DNA of 64,000 nt from Barthelona sp. PAP020 (lineage: Eukaryota; Metamonada: BaSk clade), in the NCBI GenBank assembly GCA_040182905.1, contig JARQWU010000005.1, positions 62,001 to 126,000 of the forward strand, written 5' to 3'. Position 1 is the stretch's first letter, and each line of letters begins with the position of its first letter. Made by a program: the position numbers and the translations under genes. The notes beneath the pieces are model-generated. The model searched no databases. It saw only the letters and a list, made by a program, of their open reading frames with translations, and was not told where the DNA came from. Shown piece after piece: positions 23,244 to 34,068 of this stretch.

Positions 23244-24490
23244 ATGGTTGTTATTCAAGGTAATCCTAATCACCCCACTTTTCTTGCTGCTAAAGCCATC
23301 GCTACTCAACTCGAAATTGAAGTTACCCCTTCTGTCGTTGTTACTGAAGGTCCTGCTCAATTAATTTCTAAGGATGGTCGTATCAGTGGTTTAATTGCCA
23401 TTTGTGCTTATCTTTGTCAATCTAAGGGAGAAACTCTTGTTCCTTCTGGTTTGGATGGAATTAAGGTTCGTACTGCTGTCGAAGCTGTCTCAAAGAGTTT
23501 TGCCCCTCATGTTGAAGCTATCTATAACATGATTGCCGAAAATGAATTCAGATCTCCTGAAAATTTCAAATATTTCTATGGTAAGATTAGAGAATACTTA
23601 ATGAACTTGGAAAGACGTCTTGGAAAGTTCACTTATATTGCCACTGAACGTATGTCCATTGCTGATATTTATGCTGCTATGTATGTTCATGCCTCTTATC
23701 ATATGTTTGTTGGTCCCGAAGATCGTGACCGTTATCCTTCCATTTATCGTTGGTTAACTACTATTCTTAATCAAGACTTCGTCAATCTTGGAATGAATTT
23801 CATTCCCGAAACTCCTTCCTTTGAAGTTGTTGAAGTTGAAGAAGTTAGTGAAAAGGAAGCTCTTAAACTTAAGGCTCCTAGAGGAAAGATTAATCTTAAC
23901 GGTCTTAAGAGTATGTATTCTGATAAGGACACTAGAGAAGTCTTCCTTCCTTGGTTCTGGGAAAATTATGAACCTGAACTCTGGTCTATTTATTTCGCTC
24001 GTTATAAATACCCTGCTGAACTTCCCGAAGATGCTTTCATGATTACCAACACTGTTGGTGGTTTCTATTCCGTATGTTTATGTTGCTTTAAATACAATTA
24101 TACATGATGAAGTTTATTATCCCTGTCAGATGACTAAACTTTTCAACTTTTCTATTAACCTTAACCATGTTGATTGTATATTCTGATTTTTTTCTATTTT
24201 TATTAATTTAAGTTAATACTAACATTTAGAGATTCTCTCCTGCTTGTAAGAACACTTTTGGTTCTACTTTAGTTCTTCAAGGAGATGATGGTTACAACCT
24301 TATTGGAGCTTGGTTATTCCCTGTTCATGGTGTTCATCCTCTTCTTATTACCACTGGAGAAGCTGAAATGTGGCATTGGGAAAAGATGGATATTGAAAAT
24401 GAAGCTCAAAGAGAACTTTTTGCCACCATTCTTGCTTGGGAAGGTGAATTAGACAATTACACTATTGTTGAAGGAAAGGACTTCAAGTAA
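23244..24490 (+). CDS. Elongation factor 1B gamma, two exons
   Basis: Exon 1 is 23244-24071 and exon 2 is 24230-24490, giving 362 residues after removal of a 158-nt phase-0 intron. Residues 1 to about 210 form a glutathione-S-transferase-like fold (N-terminal thioredoxin-like strand, then helices with the motif TYIATERMSIADIYAAM). After a shortened linker comes the conserved EF1G C-terminal domain, with MYSDKD, FLPWFWENYEPELWSIYFARY and the end segment WHWEKMDIENEA. The intron cuts the C-terminal domain after GGFYS, and splicing joins it to RFSPACKN, restoring the family pattern. The protein anchors the eEF1A nucleotide-exchange complex. Codon choice is visibly richer in C-ending codons than in neighbouring genes, as expected for a highly expressed gene. 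Confidence 0.93.
24072..24229 (+). other. Spliceosomal intron (158 nt) in eEF1B-gamma
   Basis: The intron starts GTATGTTTATG and ends ATACTAACATTTAG. The CTAAC element is almost fused to the acceptor AG. Its removal restores the conserved C-terminal domain of eEF1B-gamma in phase 0, whereas reading through hits a stop at 24105-24107. It is about four times longer than the other introns placed in this window. Confidence 0.93.
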
Positions 24491-24681
24491 ACTTGTTTCG
24501 AATGTGATAAATTTTTGTGATTACCTCCTGTATTTCTACTTTTTTTTTCTTGTTTTTTGACTTGACGAATTGTGTATAAATAATGAATCAATGTTTGAAA
24601 ATAGAATCATTAAGCTGAAAATATTTTAATTAAAAACAAAAGAAAAGAAATTTACATATAAAAGCTTCCACCACAAAAAAA

Positions 24682-26931
24682 TTAAAACAAAGAATCGGTA
24701 TCTGAAAAATACGTATTATCATCATTTGTGTCATCCCCAGAATCCAACAAAGAAGCAGTCATGCCGTCTTGAAATTTCTCTCTCAACTGCTTAAAAGAAT
24801 TTGACACAGGAATATTAGGTCTGGGTAATATCTGCAATAAATATGATAATTTCTTTTCATAGCCAATAACTTTAACATTAATTTTTTCATCATTGTGTTC
24901 TTGTAACTTTGAAATTTGATTTAAAGTGTGAATTTTGGGATAAAGACTAATTATTTTCTTTTTAATTCTTTTTTGCTTCAAAATGAAACAAATGCTAAAG
25001 AAAAACCCGCAATTTAAAACAAATAGACACAAGATTTCAATATATTGCTTAATTTGTGGTTGAACTTTTATTTGGATTGTATAATAGGGTGAATGGAAAT
25101 ATTTATTGTATGCTGCAACAGTAATAACGTCGTCATTTTGAGCACAAAAAGGACTTCGATAAAAACAAGGTTGTAATTCTGTACACACGGGATTCAAAGC
25201 AGTTGTGGGATCTATAGCTGCTTCAATATTTGTTGGTAAATGACCTTCAGCATTAACAAAAACGATCTTACCACTTCCTTTGATAGTTACTGTTGACAAA
25301 GTCCAATCATCATTACAACCCGCTGTAACATATATTGAAGGAATACTTGGTATAGTTTCTACAACAACCACAATACTATCACTGACTGAATTATTGAAAA
25401 TAGTGTGGGTTTTTTTGATAAACAAGTAGTTGGCTTTTGCATCATAGTCTTCAAAAGATTCACTGCTTTCAAGTTGAATACAGTTGTCTTCATTGCTATA
25501 TTCTAACCCTATGTAGTTATCTTCGACAACTAACTTCGAAATATTTGTATGATAGAGAATGTCGCTTTCTAAGCAAAAGTATGAATTGTAAACATAGTAG
25601 ATGTTTTCGTCATAGATAAAATATCCATTGATATTGATGGAATCATCTATGTCACCAATTGAGATATTTAAATGAGTAACGTTGGAATAATGAAATGAAT
25701 CATCACAAGCCTGCATTGCAACATGAACATCTTGAACTGTTGAATCAAGTGAAAACTCTTCAAACAGATCTAAACCCAAAAGAGAATATTCTGCATGAGA
25801 ACAGGTAACCTCACAATCATCCCCCAGACAATAATGTAACGTCAAGGAAAAAAGTTGAGACAAAAGCACATGTGAAGCAAAAATAGTACTTTCTCCATCA
25901 TACCAAAGCACAGGTGCCGCTAAAACAGTTAGAAAAATGACATCCTGACTCAATCTAAAACTGTTTAGTCCTTTATTCGCATCAGCAACATACCAACATT
26001 GATATCTAACCCGAACATTACTACCAACGAACGATATATAAGTATTTTCATCAAGATCAATATATTTGGAACCATCTGAATTATAAAGAACACAATTCAA
26101 TGTACAATCAAGTTCTTCCTCCAATGTTGAGTTTGAAGAATGAATGTCAACAACTATATCAGCATACGCAACAATAGGCAAATTAAATAAAGGCAATGGA
26201 CAGACATAATCTCCTTTTTTTGTGAAATTAATCGTGTTTAAACTCATAAGCGAAGGGTTTTCTTCATATGTAACATCGATAGAGTTCAAGTCTGAATCAT
26301 AATCCTGATTCTCATCTTTAGCCCATGTGTTATTGATGTTGACAAAACAGTTTCCAATGGTCCCAAAATACGAAGTTTGTTTTTGTAAAAAGGCTTCATC
26401 CATGAAAAACTTGCCCAAATATTCAATCAATTGAGAAAACTGGTCATTGGTGTAATTGTATGCTAAGCTGCTGTAATAATCAATCCAAATATCAAAACTA
26501 GGTTTTAATTTGTCGAATTGTTCAACTAAATATGTATCATTGAAATATGAAACATAATATGTGTCAAAACTGCAAAAACTGAAATTGTAGTAAAAATGAA
26601 TTTTTTCACCAACAAAAGCTTCTCTGAAACCTTGATATAAGAGGAGGATATTGTCACAACAATCTTGGTTATAAGTGTGTCCAAAATTATTGTCAACAAT
26701 GAAATTATTCCACAAAGCATTTGTCAAATTCTTGTTGAAATCACACATTGTTGGTAACATTTCGAACATCAGATCTCTGTTCATAATGTACATTATATAT
26801 TCATCATTGCATTGTTCAGAATTTATACCACAATCATAGTCTTGTTGAAAAATTGAAGAATATTCATTTGGTTCCCAATTACATATGAAATAACTCACAC
26901 ATAATATAATTGTTATTATTGGAAGATGCAT
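24682..26931 (-). CDS. Type I membrane protein with a large Cys-containing ectodomain
   Basis: The 749-residue protein starts with a signal peptide (MHLPIITIILCVSYFIC) and has a single transmembrane segment near residues 650-672 (IEILCLFVLNCGFFFSICFIL), followed by a basic stop-transfer stretch. A tail of about 80 residues ends in an acidic run of Asp and Ser. The ectodomain of about 630 residues has scattered cysteines (such as CCDN and CLGDDCEVTC), many N-x-S/T glycosylation sites and abundant Tyr, Asn and Asp. Its beta-rich second half could hold immunoglobulin-like or cadherin-like folds, but no family is recognisable. A surface or endosomal receptor is plausible. The stop codon faces the convergent eEF1B-gamma gene about 190 bp away. 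Confidence 0.75.
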   Translation of the reverse strand: MHLPIITIILCVSYFICNWEPNEYSSIFQQDYDCGINSEQCNDEYIMYIMNRDLMFEMLPTMCDFNKNLTNALWNNFIVDNNFGHTYNQDCCDNILLLYQGFREAFVGEKIHFYYNFSFCSFDTYYVSYFNDTYLVEQFDKLKPSFDIWIDYYSSLAYNYTNDQFSQLIEYLGKFFMDEAFLQKQTSYFGTIGNCFVNINNTWAKDENQDYDSDLNSIDVTYEENPSLMSLNTINFTKKGDYVCPLPLFNLPIVAYADIVVDIHSSNSTLEEELDCTLNCVLYNSDGSKYIDLDENTYISFVGSNVRVRYQCWYVADANKGLNSFRLSQDVIFLTVLAAPVLWYDGESTIFASHVLLSQLFSLTLHYCLGDDCEVTCSHAEYSLLGLDLFEEFSLDSTVQDVHVAMQACDDSFHYSNVTHLNISIGDIDDSININGYFIYDENIYYVYNSYFCLESDILYHTNISKLVVEDNYIGLEYSNEDNCIQLESSESFEDYDAKANYLFIKKTHTIFNNSVSDSIVVVVETIPSIPSIYVTAGCNDDWTLSTVTIKGSGKIVFVNAEGHLPTNIEAAIDPTTALNPVCTELQPCFYRSPFCAQNDDVITVAAYNKYFHSPYYTIQIKVQPQIKQYIEILCLFVLNCGFFFSICFILKQKRIKKKIISLYPKIHTLNQISKLQEHNDEKINVKVIGYEKKLSYLLQILPRPNIPVSNSFKQLREKFQDGMTASLLDSGDDTNDDNTYFSDTDSLF

Positions 26932-27285
26932 ATCATCATCAATGCTATTATTTCAAGAAAAATATTTATTTCGCGCTTTTTCTTTTCAATAAAGGGATTT
27001 TTTGTTGTTGTAAGTTTTTTTTTTCAATCTTTTTCAATAATAAAAGCAATGAACGATTTTTTAATGACTTAAAATCACATTAATTGGTTGCAAACAAGTC
27101 AATTCATGAGAAAAAAAGAAATATATATTATTTTACATTTATTTAAGATTGAAAAAGAGAAGTTTTTCAACAACACACAATGTAAATAGAGGACAAACCA
27201 ATGAACTGTCATATCATCCAAAAAAAAAACTGCCTTGAACTCACAAAAACAAAATACAGAAAAATCTAACTGACAAAATGAAGTG
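26932..27285. other. Intergenic region, 354 bp
   Basis: This lies upstream of the membrane-protein gene and downstream of the HAT-repeat gene, both on the minus strand. It is AT-rich with poly-T and poly-A tracts. A short antisense-direction ORF here has no conserved features. No RNA gene was recognised. Confidence 0.45.
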
Positions 27286-29262
27286 TTACGTTTCCATATT
27301 GCTCTCATTATTTTCAACATTTGTTTCTTCCTTTATAAAAGGTTCCTTCTTCAAGGAAACAGTATTTTTTCTTCTATTTTCATCAAAGATAGTATTCACA
27401 ACAGATGAATCATTTCTTTCAATGAACATTCTGTTATAAATGTTGTTAGGAATAAAGATACAACGGAAATCGTGTTTAACTGGTAAAAAATAACGTGACC
27501 AACGTGAATGCATTTTCCTCAATAGTGCATCTTTATTCCAATCTTGTTCTGGAGTAATCTCGGGTTTTAACACTGACAAATCTCCAATCTTTGATGGTTC
27601 AATCAAGAACTCATTCCTGACACCGAATTTTTGATTCAGCAACACCAAATCGCTGCAATTTTGTTCAAAAAATATGGATTCAACGTTAGCTTGACTGACG
27701 GAATCGCCTCTATTTCTTTCAAAATCCAACCAAGTATCTCTAATCAAAACATATGAATTTTCATTAGGGTTAAGTGTTAAAGCCTTTTGAAAACCAGTTC
27801 TGGCTATTTCAACACTTTCACAAAGGGTTAAACTGTGTAGGTATTCATTCAAATAGATCTCATCGTTTATATAATCAAGTAAATATTGCAATAGAATATT
27901 TAAACATTGCTTTGGGTTGTTTGCCCTGACCAAATCGACATAAGTTAAAACCAATTCCTTTGATCTGTGATTTTGCATCAATTTCATGAAGATACATAGA
28001 AGTTCCCGATTATTAGCATGTTGAAAAGCAAATCTCAAAAAATTACAGGTTACATACTTATTACCTGGTTGTAATTTTAAAAGTGATTCAAAAACATACT
28101 TACATTCAGCAAACATTTCTCTTTGTTCTAGAATTTCAACAAAATACAAATATAAAAAGGTAGTTTCTGGGTTCATTTTAATAGCTTCAATTAAAATTTT
28201 CTGAGTATGGATATGTTCTATCGTACCTAATTTAGGTGTTAAAAATTGTTTAGCAAATTTAAACCAAAGTACTAAATTATTGGCATCTTGCAAGATTTCC
28301 AAACGAAAAATTAAATCAATTCGTCGAATAAAATCTTCTTTACGTAATTCTGAAGGATTGGTTAATTCATAACCTAAAAGATCATTGAAACAATCTTCTC
28401 GTTCTTCTAATTTACTGATAAATAAAGGTCGATACAACGAATCCATAATTTTACCACATTCAATCTTGCTTTTGAATTTTTCTTCAATTAAAGCAGTAGA
28501 AGCATCACTAAATTTGCTTGAAATACGATAAGAATCCCTAAAGGGTTGTTCTGATGCCAATACCAAAATTTTCAATTTTAAACCTCGGAAAAATTCAACT
28601 TCCTGATCTTCATTTGAATTAGCAATATCTAACGTATCTAATAATTTGAATAAATTTTTCAAAAAGTCTCCAAAATTCATGTAATCATGTTTCACAATAG
28701 AAACAAAAAAAACAACAAATTTCTTTAACCTTTCATAGACACTCAATTCAACTTCAATGAAATAACTGCGATCATATTCTTCTTTTAACCCTTGTTCATT
28801 CAAATCATCTCGAACTCGAACCAAATTCAATTTTAATTCAGTTGCAACATAATATTCAATCAAACTTAAAATTACATCAGTATTTGGTGAAATTAGTGTG
28901 TATCTCAAGAATAATGATTTTAAAAAAACAAAAGTTTCTTCAGACACATTCCATAACATGTTAATGATTTTTTTAAAAAGTAATGATCGCATGGGGAAAC
29001 GTTGTAAACATTTATTAACAATATCTTGTAAAAAAGTAGAATTTTCTTCTTTTATTATTAATTCTATCAATTTTATCCAATATTCTTCTTTATCTGGTGT
29101 TCTAAGTAAGCTTTCTTGCTCTTGAAACTTAATTTCGTCAAATTCCAATGGTGGTGGAAATATGATAGAATCTTCTTTCCATTCAATAACAGAATGTGGC
29201 TCCATAAAATGCCAATTATCATCTACTTCAATTGTATCATTACTTTCAAAAAGATTATTCAT
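27286..29262 (-). CDS. HAT-repeat protein, probable cleavage-stimulation factor CstF-77/Rna14
   Basis: The 658-residue protein is a series of two-helix repeats of the half-a-TPR type. From about residue 60, helix pairs follow the pattern W/Y-x-x-L/Y-I followed by FPMRSLLFKKI. The central part (about 300-500) resembles the Suf domain of CstF-77, with LYFVEILEQREMFAECKYVFESLL, then a strand-free helix pair ending in a W-x-x-FE-x-x-x-G-D segment (TWLDFERNRGD). CstF-77 scaffolds the mRNA 3'-end cleavage machinery in the nucleus. Prp39 and other HAT proteins have a similar look, so the exact family is uncertain, while the HAT class is reasonably safe. The gene is divergent from the NatB-subunit-like gene with 101 bp between start codons. 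The acidic C-terminus contains EEN-type repeats. Confidence 0.6.
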   Translation of the reverse strand: MNNLFESNDTIEVDDNWHFMEPHSVIEWKEDSIIFPPPLEFDEIKFQEQESLLRTPDKEEYWIKLIELIIKEENSTFLQDIVNKCLQRFPMRSLLFKKIINMLWNVSEETFVFLKSLFLRYTLISPNTDVILSLIEYYVATELKLNLVRVRDDLNEQGLKEEYDRSYFIEVELSVYERLKKFVVFFVSIVKHDYMNFGDFLKNLFKLLDTLDIANSNEDQEVEFFRGLKLKILVLASEQPFRDSYRISSKFSDASTALIEEKFKSKIECGKIMDSLYRPLFISKLEEREDCFNDLLGYELTNPSELRKEDFIRRIDLIFRLEILQDANNLVLWFKFAKQFLTPKLGTIEHIHTQKILIEAIKMNPETTFLYLYFVEILEQREMFAECKYVFESLLKLQPGNKYVTCNFLRFAFQHANNRELLCIFMKLMQNHRSKELVLTYVDLVRANNPKQCLNILLQYLLDYINDEIYLNEYLHSLTLCESVEIARTGFQKALTLNPNENSYVLIRDTWLDFERNRGDSVSQANVESIFFEQNCSDLVLLNQKFGVRNEFLIEPSKIGDLSVLKPEITPEQDWNKDALLRKMHSRWSRYFLPVKHDFRCIFIPNNIYNRMFIERNDSSVVNTIFDENRRKNTVSLKKEPFIKEETNVENNESNMET

Positions 29263-29363
29263 CTGAATATAATTATTTTAAAATGAAAAAAATTCCTGTT
29301 TGTTTCATGATGAAATGAAAATTATTAATTTTTAAATATTGCAAGGTTAAATTACCACTGAAA

Positions 29364-31514
29364 ATGAGTAATTTTTCAAAAGAGATCAATAATAATTTAG
29401 TTGATTTATTAAATTCAAGAAAATACAAATCATTATTGAAAACATGCAATAAGTTATCATTAAAAATTAATGATCCAATGATTATATTATATGAAATTAT
29501 CGCCTTATATAATTTAAGTGAAAGGAGATCTGCTTTTGATTTATTAAAACAGAATATTGATGTTTTTAATCATAATCATTTATACATGTTAAAGTATTTA
29601 TCTGGAGAAGTTTGCAATATAAATTATGTGAAACAAATATTTGAAAAATTTATCAATGAAGAAAAATTGAATGATTTCGATTTTGTGAATTATTTTTCTT
29701 TTTTGATCCATGATTATCAATTTAATGAAGCTTATGATGCATGTTTAAGAGCCAATCGCAATAAAAATTTGGAAAAATCAATGATTTTTCAATTAATGCT
29801 AATAGCTTCTATTTTTTGTGAGGATGATAAAAAGAAGTTGTTAATGAACTCTTTAATTAGTAGAAATATGGAATTGTTAAGCGTAAATACCAACAGCTTA
29901 TTGCTATTAAAAGAGTTTTATAAGAATGATGAAATTAGATTGTTTGAATGGTTTAGAGCCCATAAAGATTGTTTTGATACTGAAATTAATTATTTGATTG
30001 AATTTTTGAAAGCGAAAATCGGTTTTAAACAATTTGATGCGGAATTTTTTGAGCTATTACAAAATGCCATTGCATTGGGAAGTTATGAAGCTTGTAAAAT
30101 AAAGATTGATTATTCATTTGGGGAAGGCCCAATGTTATCTAGTAAGGACTTAGATTATGCTAAAGAAAAATTAACATTGGTTCAATACGAATCTTTGATC
30201 CTTGAAATGGAGATGAAAATGATTTTAACTGGTGATTTGGATGCAAATATTGTTGAAAATGTTGTTGATTACATCCAAATGTTTAGTCATCGTTTAACGG
30301 AAGCGAATTTTTTTTCTAACTTTCTATTAGAGTCTATTGATGATATCAGGGAACAATTTTGGTCCAAAATTGAGGAAAAGCTTGTTAGTATCAAGGATAA
30401 AACGATTCTTTTCAAAATAGCGTTGGATTTACCAAGTATTGTACCAAGTTTCTTAATAAATTGTGAGCATAATGTGGATGATAAAATATTGTTAGCCAAA
30501 GCTAAATTACATATGAGACCAAATGGTTATTTTACTGTTGTTCCAGAATTAGAGGCTTTAAATACAATCGAATCTCAATTGATGCTGATACAATGCTATG
30601 AAAGATTGGGAAAGTTTTCAAAAGTTTCGAAAGTTTTAGACCTGAAGATATCTTCGGTTCAATATTGTTCTTTAGGAAATATCATTCTTCGACCTTTAAT
30701 TTTAAGTGGAAGACTGGAGTTATTTCATCAACTTTTCGAAAAAGTCAATAAAAATATGAGTTTGAAAGATTTATTCAAGTTTTCGTATTTTAACACTGCT
30801 ATTGAAAAGAATAATTTATCTTATGGTTATCATCTGTTGAAGCTTAGTAGAGAAATGCTTAATTCTTCCTTTTACATAAGTCTATTATCCATCATGAGTG
30901 TTATTTATAATTTACCTGAATTTTTAGATAGTTTGTATCCATTAGAACAAGAGATAATTGATAATAGTGATAAATTTGTTGCTTTTGAAAAGAGTGCATT
31001 AGATTTTGAAATGAAATGGTTTAGTAAGCTTTTGTATTGTTTTTCGAGACATATTTTAGATTGTGAAAACAGTATAGAACAATTGGAAACAACCATTCCA
31101 TTGTTTTTTGCTCATAATTCAACCTATGAATATTTGTATCCTCTAGCAAGAATCATCCCTTTGCTATCTTATGAAGAATCTATATATTTTTCTAATGCAG
31201 AAGCAATTGATGAATATTTTGATCGATTCCTTAACCAACCTTTACAATTCAACCAATTATTTGGTTGTTTGACTTTTGTTAAATTACTCTTATGTGCCTT
31301 CTTAATCAAAACCAAAAAAATAAAAGGAAAAAAGATTTACAAAGACTTTAGGAAGAAAATGGTGAACATTGGGAAAGGATTTCAACAAATTATTTCTAAA
31401 TTTACGGAAAACAATGATAATGATGAGTTTAATTCGTTATTGGTGAGTGAAGAAAGTGAATATCTGGTTGAAGAATTTCAAATCGGCAATTTTGAAAAAA
31501 TCTTTCATTTTTGA
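29364..31514 (+). CDS. TPR-like protein, probable NatB auxiliary subunit (NAA25/Mdm20)
   Basis: This is a 716-residue all-helical repeat protein. The N-terminus (LVDLLNSRKYKSLLKTCNKL) and the following helix pairs match the start of NAA25, where an opening helix is followed by TPR units with repeated LL-K/R spacing. A later segment around residues 395-470 (LMLIQCYERLGKFSKVSKVL, then a helix and LGNIILRPLILSGRLE) fits the most conserved part of the family. NAA25 tethers the NAA20 catalytic subunit to ribosomes for N-terminal acetylation of proteins starting Met-Asp, Met-Glu or Met-Asn. The match is by eye and the protein is shorter than animal NAA25, close to yeast Mdm20. A generic TPR scaffold is the alternative. 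Confidence 0.55.
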   Translation: MSNFSKEINNNLVDLLNSRKYKSLLKTCNKLSLKINDPMIILYEIIALYNLSERRSAFDLLKQNIDVFNHNHLYMLKYLSGEVCNINYVKQIFEKFINEEKLNDFDFVNYFSFLIHDYQFNEAYDACLRANRNKNLEKSMIFQLMLIASIFCEDDKKKLLMNSLISRNMELLSVNTNSLLLLKEFYKNDEIRLFEWFRAHKDCFDTEINYLIEFLKAKIGFKQFDAEFFELLQNAIALGSYEACKIKIDYSFGEGPMLSSKDLDYAKEKLTLVQYESLILEMEMKMILTGDLDANIVENVVDYIQMFSHRLTEANFFSNFLLESIDDIREQFWSKIEEKLVSIKDKTILFKIALDLPSIVPSFLINCEHNVDDKILLAKAKLHMRPNGYFTVVPELEALNTIESQLMLIQCYERLGKFSKVSKVLDLKISSVQYCSLGNIILRPLILSGRLELFHQLFEKVNKNMSLKDLFKFSYFNTAIEKNNLSYGYHLLKLSREMLNSSFYISLLSIMSVIYNLPEFLDSLYPLEQEIIDNSDKFVAFEKSALDFEMKWFSKLLYCFSRHILDCENSIEQLETTIPLFFAHNSTYEYLYPLARIIPLLSYEESIYFSNAEAIDEYFDRFLNQPLQFNQLFGCLTFVKLLLCAFLIKTKKIKGKKIYKDFRKKMVNIGKGFQQIISKFTENNDNDEFNSLLVSEESEYLVEEFQIGNFEKIFHF

Positions 31515-31721
31515 TCAATAATAAAGGCTTTTCCGTTTCGTTTTTTTTTTGTCACGCTAATAAGAAAGTTGAACAAATAAAAAACAGGATCATATTTTTA
31601 CTTCCAATGCAATAGCAATATAAACAGAATCTCAAAAAATCTAATTAAATCAAAGAATAATTTGTTTATTCATTTGAAATTCTATTTTGAAACATACAAC
31701 AACAATGAAAAAAGAAAACCC

Positions 31722-33869
31722 TCAAATATCATTCATCAACGCAAATTTTTCAACCAAACGTTGAATTTGCTCAAACTCAACAACACAATTCAAAGGGACG
31801 CTCATGAAATCTAATGCACATACTGTCTTTACTAACAAATCATAGTCTTTTAAAGAAAAACCTTTTGGAAATCGTTGACTGAAATGAGTTAACATAGTCA
31901 ATTTCACTTCAACCTCAGAAATTACTTTGATGATGTCGTTTGGTGTACTATGACCCTTAGCAATTGCATCTTCTTGTAAATCTGGTGTCAATGTGCATTC
32001 TTGAATGTATAATGTAGCATCTTTAGCTAATTCAAGTAAATTTGATGAAAAACAACAATCACCAGTGTAGCTAACAACATAATTATCAACTCCATCAACT
32101 ATTTCAACACGAATACCCCATGCGCTACTGTGATGAACAACGGGTAAACATAAGATTTTTGTTGAACCCAAATTTAATTCAATTCTTTTCTCAGTAAACA
32201 ACTCATAATTACTCAAAATTATTTTGTCATCAGTATAACATTCTGGTACAATGGATTTTAAAAACGATAACAATACTCTATTGGTTAAAGGAATAATGAT
32301 CAAAGGACAATCAATTCCTAACCTATACAAAGCATATAGAACACCTGCCAAACCCAAATAGTGATCAGCATGTCGATGTGATACAAAAATAAGCTGTAAA
32401 CGTTGAAGAATTTGAATTGTTTCTTCATAGCCAAAACGGGAAAACAATAAATCAATGGTGCCTTCGCCGCAATCAAATAGAATCGATTGATGATTGTTTG
32501 GAATATCAAGCAATAACGATGGAACATTTCTGAATCTTCCAGGCTTTGATGCACCTGTGCCCAAAAAGGTTAAATTTGGAGAAAACATTTCCATATGTTG
32601 TTTATTTATCAACGCATTGAGGTGAGAGAAATCGAAGTCATCATGAATCAAAAACTTTGAATCGACCTCAAATTTTGACCTGAAAGAAATGTCTTTCTTT
32701 TTAATTGGCGCTAAAGTCATTTGAAGTGCAGGAATATTGACATGAACATTCTGAGGTGTCGTGATTTGTCTGCGAGCTACATCGTAGACAATATTAAAAT
32801 GTTCGAACAACGACAACAAATTATCAGTTTCTTCAGTGCGAAGTATCGAAGTAGAATCTTGTAGTCCCTGAGAATAATTTCCAAAAACACTTGGACAAAC
32901 ATTTTGAGTGAGATAACACAACGATTTGAAGCCATAATGGTTAAAATGACTGCTAACAACATCATCAGCAACAAACACATAGTGATTCCAATTTACCAGT
33001 TTTTCCCATGATTTTGCTAACCTCAACACTTCTTCCAAACGTTCTCCTAATACACACAAAATTTCAAGGTTCTTTTTACTCGCAAGAATTTCTCTTTGCT
33101 CAAGATTTGTTGCCTCATTCATTTGAATAAATGCACAAAATCCAGGAACACGAGCACCCATAACATCTTCAGAACGAATGAGAGTACCGTCAGTCAAAAC
33201 AACGTCAAGCCCTTTTTGAAGCTGTGCAAACATTGGTCCCTTAGGAACATTCAAAGCTTTAGCTTTTTTAACATCAAATTTACCAGGTAAATCAGGTGTT
33301 TTAAATAGGACATTCAATTCTGAGAATGAAGCAAAATGTGGAAAATGATTTATGTCAAACCCTATTTCTTCAACAATATCTCTGCTTAAAAGATGATACC
33401 CTTCATCGTCAACAGGAAATAAAGAAGAATAATCAATTTCATTTGGATTTTTTGTGTCTTGTCCAGTGCATACAAAAGAAGCTTCAACAACATCCAAATT
33501 TAATGTTAAAATTCCATCACAATGCTCAATTTCATAAATATGCCATCTGATCTTGTGTGAAATGCCATCAACCCAACTTAGCAAATACTCAAAAATTCCT
33601 TTTGGTCCGATGATATAAAGATCAATATATTCTTTATCTTGAGCTAATTGACAAAATCCTTCAGAATATGAAAAGATAAAACCAGGGAATCCATTAATAT
33701 ATGGAGGCAATAATGATGTAAAAACAAAATATTTTGTTCGTAATATTCGATTTTTTAGCTCTAAACAAGCTCTTTGAGTCCCTTCAGGACAATTAATTAA
33801 TATTGAAGATGCATAATCTAAAAATATTTGAAATCCTCTGTTTTCGATTGAATTAAACTCCAACAACAT
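31722..33869 (-). CDS. Long-form tRNase Z (ELAC2 type)
   Basis: The 715-residue protein has the two-half structure of eukaryotic RNase Z(L). The N-terminal half keeps the metallo-beta-lactamase fold but lacks the metal ligands. The C-terminal half begins LTFLGTGASKPGRFRN, has the metal-binding SHRHADHYLGL motif, then YTGDCCFS, the ECTLTPDLQEDAIAKGHST segment and TMLTHFSQRFP, so the zinc ligands all appear present. The enzyme removes the 3' trailer of precursor tRNA in nucleus and organelle. The unbroken motif set suggests an active enzyme. No clear mitochondrial-type presequence is visible (it starts MLLEFNSIENRGF). It is divergent from the V-ATPase subunit d gene with 199 bp between start codons. 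Confidence 0.92.
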   Translation of the reverse strand: MLLEFNSIENRGFQIFLDYASSILINCPEGTQRACLELKNRILRTKYFVFTSLLPPYINGFPGFIFSYSEGFCQLAQDKEYIDLYIIGPKGIFEYLLSWVDGISHKIRWHIYEIEHCDGILTLNLDVVEASFVCTGQDTKNPNEIDYSSLFPVDDEGYHLLSRDIVEEIGFDINHFPHFASFSELNVLFKTPDLPGKFDVKKAKALNVPKGPMFAQLQKGLDVVLTDGTLIRSEDVMGARVPGFCAFIQMNEATNLEQREILASKKNLEILCVLGERLEEVLRLAKSWEKLVNWNHYVFVADDVVSSHFNHYGFKSLCYLTQNVCPSVFGNYSQGLQDSTSILRTEETDNLLSLFEHFNIVYDVARRQITTPQNVHVNIPALQMTLAPIKKKDISFRSKFEVDSKFLIHDDFDFSHLNALINKQHMEMFSPNLTFLGTGASKPGRFRNVPSLLLDIPNNHQSILFDCGEGTIDLLFSRFGYEETIQILQRLQLIFVSHRHADHYLGLAGVLYALYRLGIDCPLIIIPLTNRVLLSFLKSIVPECYTDDKIILSNYELFTEKRIELNLGSTKILCLPVVHHSSAWGIRVEIVDGVDNYVVSYTGDCCFSSNLLELAKDATLYIQECTLTPDLQEDAIAKGHSTPNDIIKVISEVEVKLTMLTHFSQRFPKGFSLKDYDLLVKTVCALDFMSVPLNCVVEFEQIQRLVEKFALMNDI

Positions 33870-34068
33870 TAATAATAATAAAAAAATGAAATAATAATGG
33901 AATAAATAATAAAGAAATACTTAACAGCATCAATAAGCACTTTTAATTCATTCATTCGAATATCATTATTTTATCAATAGAATATTTCATTTAATGCAAA
34001 AATGCTTTTTCAAGGATAATTGCAAGAAAGGTTTGACAAATAAACATTTTTTCATTTTTTTATTTGCG

